14,507 nt of DNA, taken from positions 1-14,507 of the forward strand of contig CABUZK010000046.1 of the NCBI GenBank assembly GCA_902496115.1, given 5' to 3'. A program made the position numbers and the translations under genes. The notes under the pieces were generated by a model. The model worked only from the letters and a program-made list of their open reading frames with translations. It had not been told where the DNA came from and did no database searches. Numbering within the stretch: position 1 is the stretch's first letter; every line of letters starts with the position of its first letter. This document shows positions 1 through 5,240 of the stretch, one piece after another. Origin of the DNA: an uncultured Collinsella sp. (GTDB lineage Bacteria; Actinomycetota; Coriobacteriia; Coriobacteriales; Coriobacteriaceae).

Positions 1-133
1 GGCTCAAAGCGTTGAGCTTACCCACCATATCGGACTGAATAAATGCATCCGGCAGCACCGTCGGCTGAATATCCCCCGGCTTAATGCTGACCGATGTATC
101 GGACATCGGGATAACATGTTTGACGTGGTTCAT
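1..133 (-). CDS. N-terminal fragment of an unrecognised protein
   Basis: Only the first 44 codons are inside the window; the gene continues past base 1. The start is the ATG at 131-133, preceded by a good ribosome binding site (GGAGG, six bases upstream of the ATG). The visible peptide begins MNHVKHVIPMSDTSVSIKPG. It has no signal peptide, membrane segment or motif I can assign to a family, so I give no function. The gene lies downstream of trxB on the same strand, but a hairpin at 206-247 and a possible promoter near 158-187 suggest it is transcribed separately. I am confident that it is coding, from the start context and the open frame, but not about its identity. Confidence 0.6.
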   Translation of the reverse strand, partial: MNHVKHVIPMSDTSVSIKPGDIQPTVLPDAFIQSDMVGKLNALS

Positions 134-157
134 AAGGATCCTCCGTTCGTTATCTAT

Positions 158-187
158 ATTGTATTCTAGGTCATCTAGTTTTGCATA
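158..187 (-). promoter_or_regulatory. Possible promoter for the gene at 1-133
   Basis: On the minus strand, TACAAT at 158-163 matches the -10 consensus at five of six positions and lies 25 bases upstream of the start codon. No convincing -35 hexamer sits at the expected distance; the best candidates around 181-187 are poor. The region is AT-rich. This is a weak call resting mainly on the -10 match and on the terminator-like hairpin just upstream. Confidence 0.25.
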
Positions 188-205
188 TCACATAGCCGCT
201 AAGTA

Positions 206-247
206 AAAGTGGTTTGACAGCACATTGATGCACTGCCCAACCACTTT
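206..247 (-). terminator. Probable terminator after trxB
   Basis: Bases 206-220 and 233-247 form an inverted repeat of 15 positions with 13 pairs and a 12-base loop. Read on the minus strand the hairpin starts about 40 bases after the trxB stop codon and is followed by CTTTTACTT, a short interrupted T-run. The placement and shape fit an intrinsic terminator separating trxB from the next leftward gene. The imperfect T-run keeps the confidence moderate. Confidence 0.5.
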
Positions 248-287
248 GTTTGAAGATAACAACCTTACATAAGATATATTATCGTAC

Positions 288-1226
288 TTATCCGTGTAGG
301 AAAGCGTATGCGCTGGTAGCCGCTATGGCTCCGTCCGAAACGGCGGTCACAACTTGGCGTAAACGCTTGGAACGGATATCGCCGGCAGCAAATAAGCCAG
401 GCGTGCGGGTGGCCATCGATTCGTCGGTCACAATACCGCCGTCGGGCGCCAGATCCACCAGATGCTCTACAAGCTCGGTATGGGGCTGCGTGCCAGCAAA
501 GACAAATATGCCAAACGAACCAGGATCAAAGGACTCAGAATAGGTTTCACCGGTAGCGTTTTCCTTGAAGGTGATAGTCGTGGGCATGGCCTCGCCCGAT
601 AGTTCAACGATACTAGTTTGGTACCTAACTGAAATATTATCTTTTGCGAGAACCTTTTGAACCACGCCATCGGGGGCACGGAACTGATCGCGGCGCAAGA
701 CGATGGTCACGCGGCTGGCGATTTCTGACAAGAACAGGGCTTCCTCGCAGGCAGCATTACCGCCACCGATGACAAAAACCTGTTTACCGCGAAAAAACAT
801 GCCATCGCACGTCGCGCAATACGAAACGCCACGACCGCGATACGTATCCTCGCCAACAAAACCAGCAGATCGCGGCGTGGCACCCATGCAAGCGATAACG
901 CTCGAGGCCAGCGTATCGCCCATATCGTGATGCACCGTAAACAGCGCCGCATCCGCATCGTAATCGATACCCGTAACCATGCTCCATGCAACCTGTGCCC
1001 CCAGGCCCTCTGCATGTTGCTGAAACCGCTCGCCGAGTTCGGCGCCACTCAAGAGCGGAATGCCCGGATAGTTCTCGACCTCATTGGTTGTGGCGATCTG
1101 TCCTCCCGACATACCTTGCTCAATCACGGTCGTCGTTAGGTTGGCGCGCGCCGCGTAAATGGCTGCAGCATAGCCCGCAGGCCCGCCGCCGATAATCGCA
1201 ACATCGATCGGCTGATGAGTAGTCAT
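288..1226 (-). CDS. trxB: Thioredoxin reductase (NADPH, FAD-dependent)
   Basis: The 312-residue protein reduces thioredoxin with electrons from NADPH through FAD in the cytoplasm; the length is usual for low-molecular-weight bacterial TrxB. Visible motifs in order: FAD-binding GGGPAG (residues 13-18), the redox-active CATC (137-140) within YCATCDG, the NADPH-binding GGGNAA (154-159), RRDQFRA (178-184), where the arginines contact the NADPH 2'-phosphate in the family, and the second FAD motif GLFAAGDIR (277-285). The frame stays open far upstream, but I chose the ATG at 1224-1226 because AGGAGG lies eight bases before it and the family alignment starts there. The gene is divergent from the glycosyltransferase at 1344 and has a terminator-like hairpin downstream. 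No key residue is missing. Confidence 0.96.
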   Translation of the reverse strand: MTTHQPIDVAIIGGGPAGYAAAIYAARANLTTTVIEQGMSGGQIATTNEVENYPGIPLLSGAELGERFQQHAEGLGAQVAWSMVTGIDYDADAALFTVHHDMGDTLASSVIACMGATPRSAGFVGEDTYRGRGVSYCATCDGMFFRGKQVFVIGGGNAACEEALFLSEIASRVTIVLRRDQFRAPDGVVQKVLAKDNISVRYQTSIVELSGEAMPTTITFKENATGETYSESFDPGSFGIFVFAGTQPHTELVEHLVDLAPDGGIVTDESMATRTPGLFAAGDIRSKRLRQVVTAVSDGAIAATSAYAFLHG

Positions 1227-1343
1227 GAAGAGACCTCCTGTCGAAAGATTGGCGTTCTTTGCGCTCATACCCAAATTTATGCGAACGTGACACTCATGCA
1301 CTACAATGATTCTCTGTGAAACAAAGATGAAGGGGAGATATCG

Positions 1344-2645
1344 ATGGATCAGACGCAGACGAGCGACGACGCTCCCCTGCTCACGCACAGCACTCCCCAA
1401 TCGGAACAAACCACGCTCTTGGCTCAGCAAAAACCTCTCGTGACTATCGTGCACGCCTCGGTCGGCTCGGGCCACAAGGCCGCCGCAAATGCGATTGCGC
1501 AGGCATTCGACCTCATCCGCGGCACCAATGGCATCCCAGAGGATGTTGAGATTGAAGTGCTCGATATCCTTGATTTTGGACGCATAAAATTCGACGGCAA
1601 CAAAACGGCCGCCTCGTTTACCGGCGCCACGCGCCCAATCTATGACTTGACCTGGCGTTATACCCTTACCGGACACCTGCTTTGGGGCGGTGGCACGGCA
1701 TGGTCGCGCATCATGTTCCCCGCATTTAACGAATACGTTCGAACTCGCAGGCCCGTTGCCGTGGTAGCCACACATATCACGGCAGCCAACGTCGCCGTCG
1801 GCGCGCGCGTCATTACGGGCATCGACTATCCCGTCATTTGCGTACCGACCGATTACGAGGTCGAGGGTTGGTGGCCCCATAAGGACACCGACCTATTCTG
1901 CGTAGCAAACGAGTTTATGGCCGAAACACTCCGACCCCGCAAGGTTCCCGAGGCAAAGATCCGCATTACGGGCATCCCCATTCGCGCCGGGTTTGATACG
2001 GACTACAACCGCGAGGAAGAACTCGAGAAGTTCAATCTCCCCACAGACAAGCTCGTTGTGCTGGTGATGGCCGGCGCCAGTTTGCCTCAACCGTACGTTC
2101 GCTTTCGCGCGGAGATGGACCGCACCCTCCCCTTCCTGCGCAGCTTCGAGGACATGCACTTTGTCTTTTTGCCGGGCAAGGATGCCGAATATGCCACCCG
2201 TCTCAAAACGCTTTTCGATGCCATGAAACTCGAGAACGTCACTGTTCTTGACTACGTCGATGACATGGCAGCGCTTATGCACGGCTGTGACCTGGCAATC
2301 CTCAAATCTGGCGGACTCACTGTTACCGAATGCCTGTGCGCACACCTGCCGATGATCCTATTGGGCAAGTCATATGGCCAGGAAAAGGCCAACACCACCA
2401 TGCTCACCGGCATGGGCGCCAGCATGCATGTCACCACCGCACGCGAGCTCATCGTGACACTGCGCCATCTCCACGATCATCCCGAATCGCTCAAGGCACT
2501 ACTCATCAACGGCGAAGTGCTGCGCCGTCCACGCGCAGCCGAGGATATCGCCATCGCAACCATGGAGCTCGCAGGCAAACCCCAAAAACGTAAACGAGCC
2601 TTCTGCCGCTTCTACTGGGGCGGAAAACCTGCACATATCAGGTAG
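1344..2645 (+). CDS. MGDG-synthase-type glycosyltransferase (GT28 family)
   Basis: This 433-residue protein resembles monogalactosyl/glucosyl-diacylglycerol synthases, which transfer a sugar from a nucleotide sugar to diacylglycerol at the inner membrane face and supply membrane glycolipids or lipoteichoic acid anchors. Evidence: an N-terminal Rossmann half with the VGSGHKAAANA motif (residues 40-50), typical of the MGDG-synthase N-terminal domain, and a C-terminal half with KSGGLTVTE (321-329) and GKSYGQEKANT (341-351), the usual nucleotide-sugar site of GT28 enzymes. There is no signal peptide; a poorly conserved stretch of about 30 residues precedes the domain and the C-terminus is basic (KRKR at 415-418), which may aid membrane binding. 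The ATG at 1344 follows AGGGGAG by six bases. It appears monocistronic: trxB diverges upstream and a long hairpin begins 13 bases after the stop. Sugar and acceptor cannot be read from the sequence. Confidence 0.85.
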   Translation: MDQTQTSDDAPLLTHSTPQSEQTTLLAQQKPLVTIVHASVGSGHKAAANAIAQAFDLIRGTNGIPEDVEIEVLDILDFGRIKFDGNKTAASFTGATRPIYDLTWRYTLTGHLLWGGGTAWSRIMFPAFNEYVRTRRPVAVVATHITAANVAVGARVITGIDYPVICVPTDYEVEGWWPHKDTDLFCVANEFMAETLRPRKVPEAKIRITGIPIRAGFDTDYNREEELEKFNLPTDKLVVLVMAGASLPQPYVRFRAEMDRTLPFLRSFEDMHFVFLPGKDAEYATRLKTLFDAMKLENVTVLDYVDDMAALMHGCDLAILKSGGLTVTECLCAHLPMILLGKSYGQEKANTTMLTGMGASMHVTTARELIVTLRHLHDHPESLKALLINGEVLRRPRAAEDIAIATMELAGKPQKRKRAFCRFYWGGKPAHIR

Positions 2646-2658
2646 CTGCTTAGCGTCC

Positions 2659-2762
2659 GCTTACCTGTGGGAGGCCCCTATATATCATCCCGTGCTCAAA
2701 CATTCTCGCTTTGCTGCGAAACTGCGCGCGGGACGATATATAGGGGCCTCCCACAGGTAAGC
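2659..2762 (-). repeat. Long hairpin element, copy 1 (constant loop, private stem)
   Basis: Arms 2659-2692 and 2729-2762 are 34 bases each and complementary at all but one position; the loop of 36 bases is 2693-2728. The loop shares two blocks with the element at 2921-3023: 16 identical bases (2713-2728 here, 2950-2965 there) and 17 identical bases (2693-2709 here, 2978-2994 there), in opposite genomic orientation. The ten stem pairs nearest the loop are also related, but the outer stem is unrelated to copy 2. The element starts 13 bases after the glycosyltransferase stop codon, so it forms that gene's 3' end. No T-run follows, so it is not a textbook intrinsic terminator. It could be a palindromic repeat of the REP type or a 3'-end RNA structure. 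The strand given is that in which the loop reads CGCGCAGTTTCGCAGC. Confidence 0.8.
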
Positions 2763-2839
2763 TGCGTTTATGCACTAGCAGCTATGCCAGATTCCCCGCC
2801 ACTAGAACCTGCAAAGGCGAAACCGGAAAAGGAAAATAC

Positions 2840-2888
2840 AGTTAGCCGACGCGACAAAGAGACTATTCCTTTGTCGCGTCGGCTAACT
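2840..2888. terminator. Perfect 20-bp hairpin between convergent genes, possible terminator
   Basis: Arms 2840-2859 and 2869-2888 are perfectly complementary over 20 bases with a nine-base loop. Read on the minus strand, the hairpin is followed by GTATTTTCCTTTTCC, a pyrimidine-rich tail that could serve as the release tract of a terminator for the leftward dut transcript. On the plus strand it is followed by AT-rich sequence without a proper T-run. It shares no sequence with the two hairpin elements on either side. The rest of the interval between the hairpins (2763-2839 and 2889-2920) shows no gene or signal that I can support. Confidence 0.5.
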
Positions 2889-2920
2889 AGAATGTAAATA
2901 TTTATTCAAGCGAGTAGCCG

Positions 2921-3023
2921 CCCGCCCGCCTCTCTCACATATCGTTCCACGCGCAGTTTCGCAGCGAGCGAAGCGACGCGAGAATGTTTGAGCATGGAAT
3001 GATATGTGTGAGAGGCGGGCGGG
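2921..3023 (+). repeat. Long hairpin element, copy 2 (constant loop, private stem)
   Basis: Arms 2921-2949 and 2995-3023 (29 bases each, 27 Watson-Crick pairs) enclose a 45-base loop at 2950-2994. The loop carries the two blocks shared with copy 1 at 2659-2762; between them is a 12-base middle here against three bases in copy 1. The outer stem is GC-rich (cccgcccgcc / ggcgggcggg) and unlike that of copy 1. The element begins 16 bases after the dut stop codon, in the same orientation relative to dut as copy 1 has to the glycosyltransferase gene. The five-base word cgagt flanks it at 2911-2915 and 3031-3035, which may be chance. Confidence 0.8.
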
Positions 3024-3039
3024 AGGGATACGAGTGCCC

Positions 3040-3483
3040 CTAGGCGACGCCGCTAGAACCGAAACCACCGGCTCCTCGGTCGGTTTTGTCTAGCTCGTCT
3101 ACTTCTACGAGGCTGACCGTGGGGACTTCTTGGATGACGAGTTGGGCGATGCGGTCGCCTTTGTTGATCTGGATATTGTTGGTGGGATCCATATTGATTA
3201 AGATGACTTTGAGTTCTCCTCGATAGTGGGCGTCGATGAGACCGGGCGTGTTGACTATAGACAGGCCCTGCTTAATGGCTAGGCCGCTGCGGGGCTGGAC
3301 AAAGCCGGCGTAACCATCGGGCAGGGCGATGGCCAAGCCAGTGGAGACCAAACGTCGCTCAAAGGGCTTGAGGGTACAGTCTTCGTTGGCGCGGAGGTCA
3401 AGGCCGGCATCTGTGGGATGAGCGTATTTGGGAAGCTCGACCGTGGGATCGAGACGCTTAATGTTAACGGTAATGTTGGACAT
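3040..3483 (-). CDS. dut: Deoxyuridine 5'-triphosphate nucleotidohydrolase (dUTPase)
   Basis: The 147-residue enzyme hydrolyses dUTP to dUMP and pyrophosphate, keeping uracil out of DNA and supplying dUMP for thymidylate synthesis. All five motifs of the homotrimeric family are present: DAGLDL (25-30), PRSGLA (64-69), NTPGLIDAHYRGE (78-90, with the catalytic-site Asp84 and Tyr87), GDRIAQL (109-115) and the glycine-rich C-terminal RGAGGFGSSG (136-145) that closes over the substrate. The length is typical. The start codon lies four bases after the nrdR stop, and the ribosome binding site (AAGGTGA) contains that stop codon, so the two genes are almost certainly co-translated. It is the last gene of the LysM-nrdR-dut series and is followed by a long hairpin element. 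Confidence 0.96.
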   Translation of the reverse strand: MSNITVNIKRLDPTVELPKYAHPTDAGLDLRANEDCTLKPFERRLVSTGLAIALPDGYAGFVQPRSGLAIKQGLSIVNTPGLIDAHYRGELKVILINMDPTNNIQINKGDRIAQLVIQEVPTVSLVEVDELDKTDRGAGGFGSSGVA

Positions 3484-3487
3484 GAAA

Positions 3488-3931
3488 TCACCTTAGCTTG
3501 TCGAGCTCTTGCAAAAACTCGTCGACGTCTTTGAAATCGCGATAGACCGAGGCAAAGCGAATGTAGGCCACCTTGTCGATCTTGGCCAGGCGCTTGAGCA
3601 CCATATCGCCAAGTTCGTGGGACGTAACAGCCGTCAGCGTACGGGAACGCAGTTCCACCTCGATATCATCGATAATCTCGTTGAGCTTTTTCGTATCGAT
3701 ATCGCGCTTAATCGTGGCGCGCATCAGGCCGACCAGCAGCTTGTTACGATCGAACCGCTGCTTTGATCCGTCGGATTTGATAACCTCGATGGGATCTTCG
3801 CAGCGCTCGAACGTCGTAAAACGATAATTGCACGAACAACATTCACGACGGCGCTTGATAGTGTTGTTCGACTCCTGCATACGGGAATCGACAACGCGGG
3901 TATGTGCTTTGCCGCATTTGGGACAGCGCAT
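3488..3931 (-). CDS. nrdR: Transcriptional repressor NrdR of ribonucleotide reductase genes
   Basis: NrdR is a cytoplasmic, nucleotide-sensing repressor of ribonucleotide reductase operons. The 147 residues show the family layout: an N-terminal zinc ribbon with CPKC (3-6) and C31/C34 in RRRECCSC, followed by FTTFE, then an ATP-cone domain from about residue 49 to 139 that senses ATP versus dATP. The length matches the family. The start at 3929-3931 follows AGGAGG by four bases. That start codon and the end of its ribosome binding site lie in one arm of a perfect 11-bp inverted repeat (3927-3937/3958-3968). The gene sits 51 bases downstream of the LysM gene and four bases upstream of dut. The lexA, LysM gene, nrdR order is also known from mycobacteria. 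Confidence 0.95.
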   Translation of the reverse strand: MRCPKCGKAHTRVVDSRMQESNNTIKRRRECCSCNYRFTTFERCEDPIEVIKSDGSKQRFDRNKLLVGLMRATIKRDIDTKKLNEIIDDIEVELRSRTLTAVTSHELGDMVLKRLAKIDKVAYIRFASVYRDFKDVDEFLQELDKLR

Positions 3932-3968
3932 GGTACCTCCTCTTAAACGATAACAAGGGTACCATGCG
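3927..3968 (-). promoter_or_regulatory. Hairpin over the nrdR ribosome binding site and start codon
   Basis: Bases 3927-3937 and 3958-3968 form a perfect 11-bp inverted repeat (CGCATGGTACC / GGTACCATGCG) with a 20-base loop. In the leftward transcript the second arm contains the nrdR AUG and the last bases of AGGAGGU, so folding would hide the start site. It occupies nearly all of the LysM-gene/nrdR gap. I infer a translational control hairpin; a DNA operator is the alternative, although it does not resemble the known NrdR box. Confidence 0.5.
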
Positions 3969-3982
3969 ACCGAGCGGAAATC

Positions 3983-4432
3983 TTACGAACGAGCCGGAAC
4001 TTTCAGAACTGCACCAGCATCAAGAGAGCTGCGATCGAGGTGATTGACGCTACGAATCATGTCGGAAGTCTCCTGCGTGGAAAGGCCATCGATGGGATGC
4101 TCCTGGGCAAGCGACCACAGAGAATCGCCGGACTGCACACGAACCGTTTCGAAGGTGACGTTGGCTACGGAATCGGCATATGCTGCGTGACGAGCAGAAA
4201 AGACTGACGTGGCGAGCACGAAGAACAGGGTGAACGCTACAGCAACAGCAACAATCGTCGAGGCCTTCAGGGCAACAGGAGCCAAAACAACGGACGCACG
4301 CTGGGTACGGACGGGTTTAGTGGCAACGGCCTGAAAATGAGACCGGCCGCCCTTCACGACCGTGAAGGCAGGCGAGGCGGGCGCCTCGAGCTTAAGAGCG
4401 AGGTTTCCCTGGACCATATCCGCTGCGTTCAT
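3983..4432 (-). CDS. LysM-domain membrane protein, likely SOS cell-division inhibitor
   Basis: The 149-residue protein has a cytoplasmic N-terminal stretch of about 55 residues, one transmembrane helix (about 57-79) and an extracytoplasmic LysM domain (about 97-147, beginning VRVQSGDSLWSLAQ), a peptidoglycan-binding fold. It is divergent from lexA. The same arrangement is found for yneA of Bacillus subtilis and Rv2719c of Mycobacterium tuberculosis, LysM proteins induced by DNA damage that hold back cell division or act on the wall. The role here is inferred from domain layout and position; sequence similarity to YneA outside the LysM domain is not obvious. The ATG at 4430-4432 follows AGGAG by six bases. 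Its predicted promoter contains a LexA box, so SOS induction is well supported. nrdR and dut follow on the same strand. Confidence 0.82.
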   Translation of the reverse strand: MNAADMVQGNLALKLEAPASPAFTVVKGGRSHFQAVATKPVRTQRASVVLAPVALKASTIVAVAVAFTLFFVLATSVFSARHAAYADSVANVTFETVRVQSGDSLWSLAQEHPIDGLSTQETSDMIRSVNHLDRSSLDAGAVLKVPARS

Positions 4433-4502
4433 TCTGTTCTCCTCTCGTTTGTTTTGACGAGAACTGTTTTATCAAGCCGCGGGGACAAAAAAGTCTAGCG
4501 CG

Positions 4503-4516
4503 GGAACGAGTGTTCG
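4503..4516. promoter_or_regulatory. LexA-binding SOS box 1
   Basis: GGAACGAGTGTTCG keeps both half-sites of the Gram-positive SOS palindrome CGAAC-N4-GTTCG, with one mismatch at the first base. It lies just downstream of the -10 of the predicted LysM-gene promoter, near its expected transcription start, where bound LexA would block initiation. Confidence 0.75.
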
Positions 4517-4522
4517 GTTATT

Positions 4523-4550
4523 ATTATCTTCGAACAGTTGTTCCTATCAA
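4523..4550 (-). promoter_or_regulatory. LexA-controlled promoter of the LysM gene
   Basis: On the minus strand, TTGATA (4545-4550, five of six to the -35 consensus) and GATAAT (4523-4528, five of six to the -10 consensus) are 16 bp apart. The spacer includes all of SOS box 2. The expected start near 4516 falls in SOS box 1. The leader to the LysM start codon would be about 85 bases. Confidence 0.65.
4531..4544. promoter_or_regulatory. LexA-binding SOS box 2
   Basis: CGAACAGTTGTTCC matches the Gram-positive consensus CGAACRNRYGTTYC at 13 of 14 positions. It lies within the spacer between the -35 and -10 of the LysM-gene promoter and 52 bp upstream of the lexA start codon, so it can serve both directions. 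It is the central of three boxes spaced by 28 bp. Confidence 0.85.
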
Positions 4551-4558
4551 GCAAAAAT

Positions 4559-4572
4559 AGAACATTTGTTTG
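4559..4572. promoter_or_regulatory. LexA-binding SOS box 3 (weaker)
   Basis: AGAACATTTGTTTG keeps GAAC-N4-GTTT, weaker than boxes 1 and 2. It lies 23 bp before the lexA start codon, in the lexA leader or promoter, and exactly 28 bp from box 2. I see no convincing lexA promoter hexamers, so the point of repression of lexA is inferred only. Confidence 0.6.
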
Positions 4573-4595
4573 GTATGGGTAGAGAGGAATCCCTG

Positions 4596-5240
4596 ATGGC
4601 TCGCAAAATTACCAAGCGTCAGCAGCAAATTTACGACTTCATCAAGGAATATCAGCAGGAGAAGGGCTATCCGCCCAGTGTGCGCGAGATGGCTTCGGCC
4701 GTGGGCCTTTCCTCCCCTAGCACCGTACATGCGCATCTCTCCGCGCTGGAAGCACGCGGCCTGCTCAAGCGTGATGCCACCAAGCCTCGCGCTCTCGAGC
4801 TCTTTGACGAGGACGGATCTTCCGTCTCCATCTCAAAGTCCGATGAGCCCACGGCGCCCCGAGGCACCGTATCGCTGCCTCTCGTAGGCCGTGTCGCTGC
4901 AGGGATTCCCATCCTTGCCGAGCAGAATATCGAGGACACCTTTACCATCCCAACTGAGATCGCAACGGACCAGGGGTCCTTTATCCTCGAGGTCCACGGC
5001 AATTCGATGATTAACGTCGGCATCTATAACGGCGACTACATCATCGTTCGGGAGCAGAAAAGCGCCATGAATGGTGAGATTGTCGTGGCCATGATCGATG
5101 GTTCCGCAACAGTCAAAACGTTCTATAAGGAACAGGGACGCGTTCGCCTGCAGCCCGAAAACGACACTATGGAGCCTATCTATGCGACAAATCCCACAAT
5201 CCTGGGCAAGGTCGTCGGCTTGATGCGCCGGTTCTCGTAA
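4596..5240 (+). CDS. lexA: SOS-response repressor and self-cleaving protease LexA
   Basis: LexA represses DNA-damage genes and cleaves itself when RecA filaments form. The 214 residues show a winged helix-turn-helix at the N-terminus (about 28-50, VREMASAVGLSSPSTVHAHL), the cleavage site Ala102-Gly103 in VGRVAAG, catalytic Ser137 in GNSM and Lys174 in TVKTFY. The frame stays open to a TTG at 4566 and an ATG at 4575, but I chose the ATG at 4596: the peptide MARKITKRQQQIYDFI starts where the family starts, AGAGGA lies about eight bases upstream, and the earlier starts fall in or next to an SOS box. Three LexA boxes upstream imply autoregulation. The stop codon overlaps the next start (TAATG), coupling lexA to the membrane protein downstream. 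Confidence 0.97.
   Translation: MARKITKRQQQIYDFIKEYQQEKGYPPSVREMASAVGLSSPSTVHAHLSALEARGLLKRDATKPRALELFDEDGSSVSISKSDEPTAPRGTVSLPLVGRVAAGIPILAEQNIEDTFTIPTEIATDQGSFILEVHGNSMINVGIYNGDYIIVREQKSAMNGEIVVAMIDGSATVKTFYKEQGRVRLQPENDTMEPIYATNPTILGKVVGLMRRFS

Noticed and set aside
1227..1880. N-terminal extension of trxB by about 218 codons
   Set aside because: It runs antisense through the glycosyltransferase gene; trxB has a strong ribosome binding site and the family N-terminus at 1226.
2911..3035. Target-site duplication (cgagt) flanking hairpin copy 2
   Set aside because: Only five bases, offset from the arms, and no counterpart around copy 1.
2646..3068. Similar small peptides (AQTFS...CETARGTI) encoded in both hairpin elements, one in frame with the glycosyltransferase beyond its TAG
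   Set aside because: The similarity follows from the shared loop DNA. The frame matches the upstream gene in copy 1 but not for dut in copy 2, and there are no ribosome binding sites. The nine-base loop length difference being a multiple of three can be chance with two copies.
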